DNA of 64,000 nucleotides from Cyprinodon diabolis (lineage: Eukaryota > Chordata > Actinopteri > Cyprinodontiformes > Cyprinodontidae), in NCBI GenBank assembly GCA_030533445.1, contig CM060078.1, positions 26,792,091 to 26,856,090 on the forward strand, in the 5' to 3' direction. Positions within the stretch are counted from its first letter, which is position 1; the number at the start of each line of letters is the position of its first letter. Position numbers and translations under genes: made by a program. The notes beneath the pieces are model-generated. The model made no database searches and was not told the DNA's origin. It saw only the letters and a program-made list of their open reading frames with translations. Below, piece by piece: positions 1 to 12,317 of the stretch.

Positions 1-1388
1 GTCCTCTGAGCTGATTGTATTGTAGACATAAAGGACAAACCAGCTTTCCAATTTTTGACAGCTTTTCTTTATAAATTATGTTAGTAAACCTACAAGCAAT
101 CTATTTCTTTTCCATTATGTTTATCGAAAAAGTATGATCTTTTAAAATGCTCAACAGCAGCACATCTAATTAAAGTTTGGAACTTCAATAGTTTAATTTG
201 ATAAAACCCCGGTGAAATATTTGTCTTCACTAAACAAAAACATGTCTAAAGTTACAACTTGACTAGCAATAGAGCAGAAATTTGGCGAGAAATCCTGTTT
301 AGAATTAATATTTGCAGACAAATGTGCAGTAATACATAATACTTAAAAAATGAAATATGAACTAAAAAAGCAGTTCATGGGTGTGGATTAAAATATTTCA
401 ATTAATGTACTGTGGTAATGAAGAATATTTCCATGTTTTATTTAATTTTTTTGTACTTTAAAATGTTGTCATAAGTACTTTTTAATGTAAAACTTTCAGA
501 CCCCTCATAACTGTCTAACTCACTCACTGTTATTGGGTTAAATATCATTAAGTCTTACCAAAAAAAAGAACAATTCTCCTGCTAAACCAGATTACCTCTT
601 ACTAGTATAAGATACACAAAAAGAAGGTAAAGTAATGTAACTTGTCATTTTTAGATGAAAAATATCCAGCTAAAACAATTTTGGAAGCTTTATCATGGCA
701 ACAAGTGTGTGCATCTATATATAAATATATATAAACATACTGAATATCATGGAAATTAAACATAGCACTTATGTTGATCCATTCATTCTTCTGACCGGAG
801 CTATAGCGCTGACTGATATATTATTTAGTGACTTAATGATCCTCTATTTAATAATTTCATTTTGGGAGTGTTACTTATTTGGGGTTTCAAAATATGTTCT
901 TAATTTGTATCTGATATGATTGTCATCCAACACTGAAAAAAATAAAAAGTCCAAATATACAGTACATGATCAAAGGACATTTAATTGTGTTTGGCTGTTA
1001 AAGTTATTTTAAAACATCCACTTTCCCCTGGTTACAGTAGAAGAGTCTGAATTAGCAGTGAGCCAGGATGTACACACCCATCCACATAAGCATGTCAATG
1101 TAATTAGACCACAGAGGCCTAGTCTACAGTACTATGAATGGCTGCCTGCAACTAAGCGGTTGATAGGCCAATTCCTGACAGAACTGGGTTAAGAAAAGTA
1201 ATCGTTCCATTTTCCAGAGTAAAGTGTCAGATATGCTGTGTGCAGAGCAAGGAAATGGTTAAACCGTTCTCTGGAAAGCTTTAGGTTAACTCCTCTATTT
1301 GCTTCTTCACAGGCACAGTGCTTTTTTTTTTACATTAAATTAATTTTAGATCACCATCAGTGATGAATAACTACTTGCGTCTTCCTAG
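1..1388. other. AT-rich sequence upstream of the first visible prrt4 exon
   Basis: No coding exon, RNA gene or clear repeat was recognised here. It is AT-rich with stops in all frames. Because the exon at 1389 has an upstream acceptor (cttcctag) and starts in the middle of a codon, this stretch is best read as intron of the prrt4-like gene, whose 5' exons lie outside the window. Confidence 0.5.
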
Positions 1389-1526
1389 ACCTGCCAGGCA
1401 AAGAGGCTAAGCAGGAAGATGAAGGTGTGATTACTTCAGCTACGGACAGAGATACCCCCATAAATTTGACAGACCGTTCCACATCATCTGCTCAACAGCC
1501 AACAACATCCACATCACAGAACACAG
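1389..1526 (+). CDS. prrt4: prrt4-like internal exon, Ser/Thr-rich ectodomain
   Basis: 138 bp, acceptor cttcctag and donor gtgagt, phase 1 on both sides. It encodes 45 full codons rich in Thr, Ser and Gln (for example QQPTTSTSQNT), a low-complexity stretch consistent with a glycosylated stalk. The phase match to the exon at 7880 is the main support. Confidence 0.7.
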
Positions 1527-4500
1527 GTGAGTAAACACTCCTGCAAAGGAAATCAAACTCCTGTTTAATTATGCATTTACAACAAAGACTGTTTGCTGCC
1601 TTCTTCCTAATCTAACCTGCATGCTGCGACACCTGTAAATGTTTGAATTTACTAAGATACAATTACCGTGCATCCCCCATCTTGATACTACTAATTGCTT
1701 CCAGTGTGAGAGGAAAACTGCTCACACAAACTAGCAGCTTTGAAGAACACAAGAGAGAAAAAGGGAAAGGGATCAATGCCGACCTAGTGAACAAACATGC
1801 CCCACAACATTCTGTTAGATTTAGAGAAAGAAATATGTTTAAAGCTAAGCAACTAGCATAATCAATCATCTGAAAAAGGATGTTTTTTTATTAACCAACT
1901 GCATGAAATTACAGCAGTCTTTACATGTAATTTGTTTTATTCATTTTTCTAAAATTTGATGTGGCTCAAGTCTCACAGCTGTTAATGATTCAGTTATCCC
2001 AGATTTTGCAGGTACTAAAATTAAAATATCCTCAAAAAGTTAGTTTATCTTTTTATTCATCTTCCTAGCTCATAACACAGATTCCAATTTAATTAAATGC
2101 AAATAATGTTAAAATTAATAGAAGAAAATGATCAAAATAGAGCAATGTTTATTATATCTACATGACTAATAAATGTTTTATTTTATCTAATTTAATGACT
2201 GAAATAGCAATGATGATAATTTATCTAATGATATGTGTCTGTACATAAGGAAAAAAAGAAACATTTGTAGGGGTTTCTGTGCAAGAAGACGATAAAGTTT
2301 GTTTCCAGGAACTGTTGGACAAAACCTTTATGATAATCAAAATTCTTACATTTTGAGTAACATAAATCTGTAACATTTTGCTGCCGCTTTAACATGTGAG
2401 TCCTGCTACCCCAGCTTTCATTGTTGGATAACCTTATACCAGCATCCTGAGCAATACAAATACCTGCCTAAAGGCCTACCACCTCTGAAAAAAAGCAAAT
2501 GGCTAATCAAAAAAAAAAAAAAAAAATCCCACAAAACAGTTAGAGAGTTAAAATACTTTTCAAACCTCCAGCAGTACCTAGTTCTGCTGTATTGCCAGCA
2601 AAAATTACATAAACAGAAACAAAAAAAGCTAATTTTTGCTTTCGGTTCTGACCCTGCATTTTGGTTTGTCTGAAATGTAATGCTGATTTATCAAATTTTA
2701 AAACTCTTTATACCACATTTAAAGAAAAATTCAGATTTACCTATCACATTTCATGCTAACATACATCTAAAGCCAACTTGGCAGCTTCCATTTCTTTTAA
2801 CCAAAATATTTCATATACTTCCGGCCCAGCTCCTCCTTTTCAACCTGCATCTGTTTTTAATAAGGCTTTTTTTTTTGCTTGTTCACATATGAAGGGTGGA
2901 GACTGGCCAAAATAAATCAAGATAAAGATTATTATATTGCAAACACAAATAGAGCAATTTCTGTAACAAACTAAATCTGACTGAGTTGTAAATAAAATAG
3001 CTAAATAACACATTCTATCCAAGTTGCACTGAAGCATAAGTTATAAAAAGAAAAAGAAGATTTTCTACCTTTTTTACGACCCCCTTTTGGTTCAGGTAAT
3101 ACATCCAATATTTCAGTTTGCATCTGCAGAGGCTTCATAGTATCGCAGTGGAGAGCTCAAACAGTATATTTCCACAGTGTCTGAAAATTAAGCAGATTTT
3201 ATAAAAAGTTGATTACAAACTATTATTTACACAGATAAGAAAAGATTAAAACAATCTCTAAGTACTTAAATAAATGTTGTTTTTCACTCTTGCTATGATT
3301 TTCTATATTTTCATTTCCTTTAGGGACCATAGTAGCTTCAATGGCATGCATAGTTATTGTTTTGTAAAAGAGGTCATTGTCATCCATATTGTCATGATGT
3401 CTGCTAGCAGAGTATAAAAGGTGAGGTAAAAGTGCTGACATACTCTAAAAACATATATAAATATTTTAATATTCAGATAAAGCCTGTATAATTTGCAGAT
3501 GAATTTGGAAATATTCATAATCATGAAGCTTATTCCCAGTCTGTTATGTTTTTGAATGAATCCACATTTGGCCCAGTTCACAGCAGCAGATGTAACCTAC
3601 ATTACCTTACCTAAAATAGCAGATGATGTAAAGTCATTTTCAAAAATAGAACTGTCAAACTTTCAATGGGTAAATGATGGAAGGTCATGTACTATTTAAT
3701 TTGCTACGGGAAAAGTGAGAGAAATAAAAAAAAAACAGTTGTTGTAATTGAGTCCATTTATTAATTTCTGAATAAACCAAAAGAGACTGATGAAACAAAT
3801 TTGCAGTTCCTTTTTGCTTTATAAACAGCCCAAAAAGCTGTTTTGCAATTCCCCTCACGTAAACGTGTCCTTCTCATAAAGTTTAAAACACCTTCCCTTA
3901 GAGCTTTGTCTTAATTGCCTTTTCACAAGTGGATGTGATGAAAAAAGACAACAAGCACCTCCCGGCTCAGAGCCTTTAATTTTATGATGAATAATCAGCT
4001 TGCAGCCTATTTGAAATTGTTCTGGGTTTTGTAGTCCTTTGACAATAAAGAGCGTTAGACCTTTATTAGTTTACAGGTTAGGTTCCTCAAGTGAGACGTT
4101 GCAGTCTTTAGAAGGGAGGAATGAAAGGCATTAAAACAAACCCTGTGCACCACTGTGGATTCTTTTGGCATATTATGCTGTTAGCCTTCATTACTTCTGC
4201 CAAGGCGGTTATGTTTTTAGGAGGGTTTGTGTTTCTGTCTCTCTGTCTAGCTGTGTACAGGATAACTTGGAAAGTTATGAACGGATCTTAATCAGGTTTT
4301 TACTAGTGCTGCACCTCATGCCAAGAGACAATCTATTACAGGGGTCATAGAATGATTCTATAGGGTATTTGGTGCTGGTCCTTAAGGTCCCTGAATAGGG
4401 TGTGTAACATTGATTAGGCTGAAAACTGGCATGTTTGCTGATCTGTGAGCCCTAATGCAAGCCTGGTTAAAAGCCCTAGAATGAAACGACAGGTTATCTT

Positions 4501-7500
4501 GCTTTTATGGTATGCTGATGAATATTTAGATGAGCTGTGCTCTGATTGGTTGGTTTACAACGAGCGAAGCTGCTGGGCAAAGACGGATCATAGCAACAAG
4601 CACTCACTCACTGAAAGATCAAATTGTTGATATGGTAGGGTGATCAGACGTCCTCTTTTTCCCAGACATGTCCTACTTTTCATCTGTATGTCAATTTCGG
4701 GGTGTGACAAAAGTAAAGGCCAGAACCAAATAAAGCAAATCCTTTGGATTCACCCGTTTTATGGTGGAAGTTTAGAATTGTGAGATTTGCAGAGAAAGGA
4801 GATGTCAATGGGTTTTGAATTTCTCTGTACGTCCATGTACCCCAATTCCAGTGGGTGACACTGAACTATTGTTATTCCTGTATGACAAAGTAAACCTGTT
4901 TTGCATTCTATGACCCCTTTAAATTTTGGTGATAATCCAGACCATAATCCAGATACAGGACTTTTTTTAAGGATTCTTAAATTCCCCTTAAACCAGACGC
5001 TGGCAGCAGTGACTATTTGCTGCCTCAGCACTGGACTCCAAAAGTCATGATCCAGACATGCAAGTTTAAGCTATAGGTGTAAAGGCAAAATATGAGGCAA
5101 AATTTGCTGCTTGGCAGAGGTTTTTCTTGTTAATAATGGCTTAATTCAAAATACACCTTCTGAATCTACTGCAGAAATCAGATAAAGTGATAAAGGCCCT
5201 CATTAACACTTAACTCTCAAAATTATTTGCAGTAAATAGGGAAATACTACTATCTTTTCACTACTTAGTTTAATATTCATCCTAATTGCATTATTATAAA
5301 ATATTTTTTCATAATATTAAAATAATATTTTAAACTTTGCATAACTCCAAATGCGAAAAGATTATGAAACATCTGTAAGCGTAGCAAGACAAGGCTGCCT
5401 GTTTACTCAAACATACAAGTAGAGCATGAAAAGCACTATCCAGGGAAGAGGTCAAGACATTAATAACTCTAGAGGGGATCCACAGTTCAAGAGGGAATAT
5501 CTTTTGGTGGCATAACTAATATTCCAGTGATTGGAAAAACTTGTTAAAATGAAAAGAAAAATGACATAGAAGACAAGTGTAATAAAATTAAACCTTTTGT
5601 TTAATATGCTGAAAATAATCTGAAAATAATTTTTTTTTTTTTGGTAGGTAAACTGAAGCCAGTTAAAGAAAAGATCCATGAAAGTTTAGGTCGACAGAAT
5701 TTGCAGTTGTCTTGAGAATGGGGTGTATGTTCAGCTTTTAGCAGGACAGCAACCCAAATTCTACTAACACCACCCCTAAATTGGTATAAACAGAAAATCT
5801 ATATCTAATCTGATTCAGCATAATAATTATTTAAATGTTAAAGGCCAGTAGAGGCAGACCCCCAAATATCTGCAGCTGTAACTAGACTTTGAACTCTGAA
5901 CATACAAACATTACACAGTTTTCCGATTTCAATCTACTTAAAAGGGTATTTTATTAATCTTTTTTACCCATTTTATAACATGCAATCTAATTGGAGTTGT
6001 AGTCATTATGCAACAGAATATAAAAGGTTTAAGGTGTAGTAGTTTATGGCACATGTACAATTTGTGTTGGGAAGATGCAGTTCGGGGGATAAACAATAGC
6101 TCACATTTAAGCATCTTTTTAGTTTTATTCTTTTGGTATTCATTGTGGTTCTGTTTTTCTGTCTCCTTCTGATGTGCCAACTTAGCTTAACCCAAGAGAC
6201 TTGTTAAGTCAGGAATGTGTCAGATAACCAAGCAGCATGAAGTGGAAAGTCATGCTCTTATCTGTCAGTGTACCATAGGCACCCTCACAGCGAGCCCACA
6301 AATTACATGTGACATCAACTGACAAGAGCAAAAGAAAAACATGGGCCTAATTTCAACACCCATCACTGTTTCCAGTTGGTCTGACTCACTGGCTTCTAAG
6401 CCATTTCCCTGAAAAGTAAACAACTGGCCAGACAAATCACTGATGTCACACTGTCATGGACCCCACCTACTTTATCTGCTCTCCCTTCATTTGAAATATC
6501 TGCAGCTCCATGTTTTATTTAACACTTTGGACAAATTTCCTATACAGCTACAGCTACTGCATAGCAACATTTCCAGGACGTACGTGTTTGTACTGTTGAA
6601 GTAAAACATGTGATGTAGTGCCAAGTTATGAATGTAATTCATTCAGATACGCTGCTAAGTGCTTACAGATCTTGGTTCTCTTTGCCATTTTAAGACAATG
6701 TTTTGCAGAAGAGATGATTATGAAACATGCACACAAAAAGTCCTTATGACAGCATTTTGTTAGAAAACTTATTAGACAGTATTAAACAACACCTAACGGT
6801 TTATGCTCCTCTTAGGGATATAATGAGGCCTAAAACATTACAGGGCACTCTGAAGTAAAGCTGCTGAATCACGCTGCCATACGCACTTGTAGCACTCCGT
6901 GGGGTCATTTTTCTTCAGGCTTGACATTTTCATCCAAGCCTGGCACCTTGTATGCAACTCTAAGGTCACCAAAAAAATTGTACAGACATCTGGAAAACAG
7001 AAGAAAGAGAGGAGTGCAAGTGTTTTTAAAAAGTGTTAAATCATTTTGGTGAAGATTATTTTCCCTTACTGCTGTTACTTGAAGGTTGAAAAGTTAGTGT
7101 TGGTTTAACTGAACTAACAGTTTAAACTGTCTGTTATTTGTCACTGGTGTTTATAATGGTGCCATGCTGTTTATGAAGATGTTTTTGCCTCTGATGATCC
7201 AGAAGCATAATGACTAAAGTGTGTGTACAACCGGGAGGCTGGTCCTCCTTGTGTTGCACTAGCATTAAAAGCTAGCATGCACTTAACAATGATTATAATG
7301 AACAAGACAGGCACACATTGTGGAGCTCATTATTTTCGAACTAGGAAACAGACACGCTTTCCATGTGAACTAACTGGTTTACATCCAGTAATGCAACCAC
7401 ATAAACAAATAGAATAGAAACAATTATAGACATGGTTACTCCCTAATCCTCAAAGCTAAATTACTTCCTTTGTAGTTCCAAAACATGACTAACACAATCA

Positions 7501-9906
7501 TAAGTTACATGGAAAGTCCAGATGGCTTATGTAATGCAGGAAAAAGTAGCTCTGTGGTTGTGTGAAGGCACACACAAAAACACACACTTGTCCAGGCTTA
7601 GCTCTATTTGAAGTTGTCTACTCCCAAGCTTTTCCACAGGATCAGCACATTAAGGCCTTATTATTTTTGTATTGTGGATGTAAGCAGATTTGTTGATTAT
7701 TCAAGATATATTTTCATGTTTTCATTCTCATAAGTTTCTAAATGTTGCTGAAGATAACTTCTACTGTTGTAAAGGATGCCTGTTCGTGTCTTGTCTTCTT
7801 AATTTATGACTGTCAAAGTCATGTGATTGTGTCAGATATGCAAAGTAAATTAGATTATATGATTCTTTCTTTGTTGCAGGTATTTCCTCTGAATCTCCAT
7901 CTATACGTCTGTATGATGAAGAGTGGATATCTGACATACCAAGCAGTGACAGCACCTTACTTCCTGACTGCAATAAAGAAGGCTCTGGTATCTGCAACCT
8001 CTCCTACACCTGGGATGCCACTACTACCATGAGCATGAAGCCAACACAAAATATTACTGCCACAAATCACTCAACCAACCCCTTTTTAATCCCACCTGCA
8101 CCAATGCTGGTGCCCTTGTACACAGACTGGAATAGTGCCATTTCGACCTGGGGCTTGGCATGGGAGGCACATGTCTACGGTGCAGGTGGAATCTTTGCAG
8201 TGTTAACACTTGCCTCTGCACTAAATCTGCTTTGTTTGCCGCTGAGATGTCCATCAGGGTGCGGCTACTTTGCTTTGGTTAGCCTGTTCCTTCTAGCGGC
8301 TGGATGCACAAGATCATTTTCTCTGCTGTATGACGCCTATGGTCACCATGATCGCATATCCTCCACAGAGGCCTCACTCATGCTGTACGAAGCACCTTTT
8401 CCCTGCCTTACTGCAGCTTTCGGTTTGGTTTTTCTTCTCCTCTCAATGCGTTCAAGAATGCAGCTCTCCTATTCAGCCTTCCAGAGACCCTGTTTCCTAG
8501 CCTGCCTGGTCGTCTTGCACTTTGCTGCTGCATTTGGTCCAGTGACTTTCTTAAAGTTCTACCAGCAAAAGCCTCCTTTGTGCCTCTTTCTGTCATTGAT
8601 CTCTCGTGGAGCCTTTGTGGCACTCGCAACAATTCTATCTGCTGCCTATTTTGTTTTCTATGTCTATGTCCGGGCTGACTCAAAGCACATCTATCATTTA
8701 AACAACACATCTCCAACACCTGCTGAACGCTACAACCGCTGCCCATTTGCAGAGAGCAAAGACTGGAATCGCGCAGCTGTAACAGTTTGCTTGTCAGCAT
8801 TGTTTTCTTTGGCATGTGCAGGACTACAGTTATATGCAATGCTTAATGCTATAGGTGTTATAGGTGGAGAGGAAGTCTTTTATCCTTGGCCCTGGTGGGC
8901 TTTTCAGTTTAGCTGTAGAATATGCGAGCTTGGCGTTTGTCTCACATTAGCTTTGGTGGTTGCCCAACCAGTTTTTTGTTCCGACCAGCTTCCAGCAGCT
9001 GGAAGTTGTTGGACTGAACTGCTAGCAACCAAGTCCCCAATCCTGCCTGGGACCTACCAGTGGACACTTAGCCAGCAGGAGAAGCTTGCTATCGTTGACA
9101 CAGTTGGGCTTGGTGAGACAGAGAACCTTCCACTGTACACTTTGATGGATGAGAGGCTTGGTAGCAGCCTAAACGGCTTGGACCTACTCTACCATAGCAA
9201 CCGGGCTTTAGCCTATCGAGACCTCGACTTTGATTTAGGGTTACTGGGTTCCAAAAAACCTGAAGATGTGGAAGGCAGAGAACCTTCAGGTGGATCGTCA
9301 TTTACAAGCGACTCCACTGCAGACCTGCGGCCCCCTTCACCAATCAACTTGCGGCGTAGCATAGATGAGGCACTCTTCAGCGAGGCATTGTTTCCCATAA
9401 GCCTCTTCAGCCCTGTTAAACCCATTTGCTCCAGTGACACATTTGTAAAAGACCATTGGGCACTCTCCGGCAGTGGCCCATGTGGTTCTCTCTTTACTGA
9501 ATCCAGTCTTTATCGAACCTCATCTTGCTTAGAAATGACCTCTGACCCACAGTTCCCTTCCAACCAGTGTCAAGGTGTAGCCACAGAGGGCATTCCAGTA
9601 TCTCCCTCCATGGTCTCATCCTCCAGTGGTTCATCCCCTGAACATTGGAAGGGTAGTTCCTCTTTTGCTGGCTCCTCCCTGATACTTTGCCCAAATACTG
9701 AGAGACATACACGGCAGCTTCCGCAGGAAGGAGGCTCAGATATGGCATCCCATAACCCACAGAAAAAATACCAAGCCCTGGGAGCTGCCTCACAGGAAAG
9801 CCTAAACCTGTCAACTGAGACAGATCGATCTGTGCAGCAAGAATTCATCACAGTTTGCAGACAAATGGATTCTTTAAGCATCTGCAGTGAGACTATAGAT
9901 TTATAA
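1389..9906 (+). CDS. prrt4: prrt4-like proline-rich transmembrane protein (3' part of gene)
   Basis: Two exons are visible. Exon 1389-1526 (138 bp) follows cttcctag and ends before gtgagt; exon 7880-9906 follows ttgttgcag. Both junctions are phase 1, and the join (g|gt, Gly) keeps one open frame to the TAA at 9904-9906. The visible product is about 720 residues. First comes an extracellular Ser/Thr/Asn-rich stretch with Asn-X-Ser/Thr sequons (NLS, NIT, NHS). Seven hydrophobic segments follow, then a Ser-rich cytoplasmic tail ending in SETIDL. The motif YTDWNSAISTWGLAWEAHVY just before helix 1 is what I recall for the PRRT3/PRRT4 family. PRRT4 is preferred over PRRT3 because impdh1 and hilpda lie next door, as in human 7q32.1. 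The N-terminus, with any signal peptide and the proline-rich part, is outside the window. Molecular function is not known to me. Confidence 0.78.
1527..7879 (+). other. prrt4: prrt4-like intron, 6.35 kb
   Basis: Intron between gtgagt at 1527 and ttgttgcag at 7879. It contains one MITE (4337-4922) and otherwise AT-rich DNA with no recognisable exon. A stretch of more balanced composition lies near 6180-6560; I see no specific motif in it. Confidence 0.6.
4337..4922. mobile_element. TTAA-type MITE, long copy (family A)
   Basis: The ends are inverted repeats: ggggtcatagaatg at 4341 and cattctatgacccc at 4904-4917, with ctttaa at the right edge. The same family recurs at 26636-26880 in the opposite orientation, where both ends carry TTAA. 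Shared blocks include gggtatttggtgctggtcc and the stretch around ttttatggtggaag. This copy keeps about 340 bp of internal sequence absent from the short copy. No transposase frame was seen. A piggyBac-like origin is inferred from TTAA only. Confidence 0.75.
7880..9906 (+). CDS. prrt4: prrt4-like terminal exon, seven-helix domain and tail
   Basis: The coding frame is open from the acceptor at 7878-7879. The Met at 8029 is internal: 49 codons of in-frame sequence with two Cys (LPDCNKEGSGIC) and an NLS sequon precede it. Hydrophobic segments, counted from the Met at 8029, lie near residues 48-72, 79-104, 122-142, 154-177, 182-214, 248-280 and 287-318. The cytoplasmic tail (about 319-625) is Ser/Pro-rich and has no domain I recognise. 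A single exon carrying the whole membrane domain and tail agrees with what I recall of this family. Confidence 0.85.
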
Positions 9907-10540
9907 AAACAGACTGCTTTTTACAGCAAACCAACTGGAATTTTAAATGGTATTTAATAATGCATGTCAGCTTTACATACATTTAAAAAACTTTATATGT
10001 GTTTCAGGAGGCTTAATGATACTTTTTAAATATTGAGTGAATGTTCCTGATAGTCTAAGTGCCAAGACTGTCAAAAGCCAAGAGAATATTTGTACATTTT
10101 ACATGTCTGATAAAAGCAGATGCTGTGTGTTATAATAAGTGTTAGTTTTACCAAGTGGAAATACAACAAGAAGTTATTTGTACAAATGTTTTTATGGCAT
10201 TCCAACATTCCAGTAAGTTGTACTGTGACAGATATAGGCTCTTAACTGCTACTGTTGTAATAAGCTACATAGGTCTCCAGTTATTATAGCTAATCCTTAG
10301 TCTGGATGTTTAAGTTTTTTTTGTATGTGTTTTTTTTTTCAAAACATAAGCACCTCATAACTACATATTTCTTAAAGTCATAGCAGATCGGTGCCCTCTG
10401 CTGGTAAAGTGCAGTATATCAAGCATTTGTTTCAATTCATTGCTGTGAATATTGTGTGCCTAATTACAGACCAGTTTTGTTTTTTGCTTTTTTTCCCCAC
10501 ACAGTTTTTTTATATAAATAAACAACTTTGAATATAAGAA
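9907..10540 (+). other. prrt4: prrt4-like 3' UTR with poly(A) signal
   Basis: Non-coding AT-rich sequence after the stop. A canonical AATAAA at 10517-10522, about 610 bp downstream, is the first good poly(A) signal. The cleavage site is inferred. Confidence 0.5.
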
Positions 10541-10927
10541 AATATTAAAACAGATAATTGAAAAAAGGAGTTTATTAATCAAGGAATACAGACTTTTCAA
10601 ACCAAAACAGCCCTTTGTGTGATTGAAAAGAAAACCATATAACTGACCATTCCTGGGGGAAACAGCTGCAGTCAACCTTTTTTCCCCCCCTTTTTTGAGC
10701 CTCTTAGGTGTGAAATTGCTTGCTTGTTTCTGATCACTGTTCTGATATACCTAATGGATCTTGAACCTAAGGCGATAACCAAGTGGCTGGACTTTCACTT
10801 TTACAATTTTCTGTTAGAGGGCCAAATCCCCCTGTTCCACTAATTATGGCAAGCTTTAAAGTAGCAAGGCAAGCCCAGATCAGCCTACTACCACCCAAAT
10901 ATTTGACTCGTGAACTTATGTACTATA

Positions 10928-12317
10928 CAGTAGGTAAAATAAGTGCTGAACACACCATTTTTCTAAGGAAATATATTTCTAGAGGTACTATTGACATATT
11001 TTCATCAGATGTTGGTAACAATCCATGCAATGCACACATACAAAGAAATCAAACCATAGATGTCCAGAATGCAAGTTATGTGTAATAAAGGGAAATTACA
11101 CAGGGGAAATGTATTGAACTCACTTACTGAAATGTATTTAATACTTTGCACAAAAGTCTTTGTTGGCAATGTTAGCTTTAAGACTCCTGCATTATGGAGA
11201 AATTTGTCGCACGCATTGCTCAGGTGTGGTTATGGCCCATTCCTCCACACAAGCAGTCTTCAAATCTTGATGTTTTCATGGGTCTCTTCTATTAACTCTG
11301 ATCTTTAGGTCTTTCCATAGATTTCCTATTGCCAGGTGATTGGCTGCGCCATTCTAGCAGCCTTATTTTCTCTCTCTGAAACCAACAGAGAGTTTCCTTG
11401 GCTGTGTTTGGAGTCATTGTGTAGCTGAAATGTTCAACCACTTTTCATCTTCATCATCCGGGTAGATGGCAGCAGATTTTTATTTAGAATGTCTCTGTAC
11501 ATTTTTCCATTCATCCTTCCTTCACTTATTTGAAGTTTGCCAGTACTACATGCTGAAAAACAGGCCCAAACCATAATGTTCCCACCTACAAAACTACACT
11601 GTTGGTATGGTGTATTGTGGCATTCAAAGAGTTAAATTTAGCTCTCATCTGACCAGACTATATCCTCCCAGTATTTCACACGCTTGTCTAAATGTTGTGC
11701 AGCAAACTTTGGCTCTTGGAAAACTCTGATAAAATTCTTCCACTCCTCTGTCAGAAATCTTGTGAGAAGCACCTGTTCAAGGTCGGTTTATGGTGAAATT
11801 ATGTTCTTTCCACTTTTGGATTATGGTCCCAAACGTGCTCGCTGGAACCTTCAGAAGTTTAGAAATCCTTCTGTAACCAATGCCATCATTATGATTTGTA
11901 ACAATAGGGTTGCCAAGGTCTTAGAAAAAGCTCTTCACTTTTACTCATCATGAAATGTTTCCTGTATGATATAAGAGACACATTTTTATAGGCCATCATT
12001 TAGGACTTAACAACCTAATTTTACTTTGCACTGACAAGGGACAGGGTTGCTTTTTAATTACTGAGAGATTTCGGGTGGTGTCTTTGCTTTCCATGCTTTT
12101 TACAACTCCCTTTCTTCACGTTTTCAATACTTTTCCCTGTGGCATTCCACATTAATACACACAACTAAATCACTGGACATCTATGGTTTGATTTCTTTGT
12201 ATGTGTGGATTGCATGGATTGTTACCAACATCTGGTGAAAATGTCATATCAACAGCTCCTCTAGAAACATATTTACAGAGAAAAATGGTGGCATGTACAA
12301 ACTTATTTTACCCGTTG
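10928..12317 (-). mobile_element. Tc1/mariner-type transposon, decayed
   Basis: About 1390 bp, flanked by TA on both sides (10926-10927 and 12318-12319). It has long inverted terminal repeats of about 140 bp: left cagtaggtaaaataagtg, right end complementary to caacgggtaaaataagtt, with inner ends ccatagatgtccag (11055-11068) and ctggacatctatgg (12172-12185). Between them, on the minus strand, lies a Tc1-like transposase reading frame broken by stops and frameshifts. Confidence 0.88.
11300..11960 (-). pseudogene. Tc1-like transposase remnant
   Basis: Reading the minus strand, recognisable Tc1 transposase blocks follow in order: a helix-turn-helix-like stretch with GYRRISKLLKVPAS-like residues, the KYWEDIVWSDES block with the second-Asp region, and a degenerate equivalent of the usual HDNDPKHTA block. 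In-frame stops and frame shifts interrupt it, so it cannot encode an active enzyme. Confidence 0.75.

Noticed and set aside
7742..8032. A 96-codon plus-strand frame as a separate gene
   Set aside because: It crosses the prrt4 splice acceptor in another frame; the phase-1 frame from 7880 explains the coding signal.
8408..9881. Several antisense open frames of 70-143 codons over the prrt4 terminal exon
   Set aside because: They are shadows of a long, strongly coding plus-strand frame, with no splice or family support.
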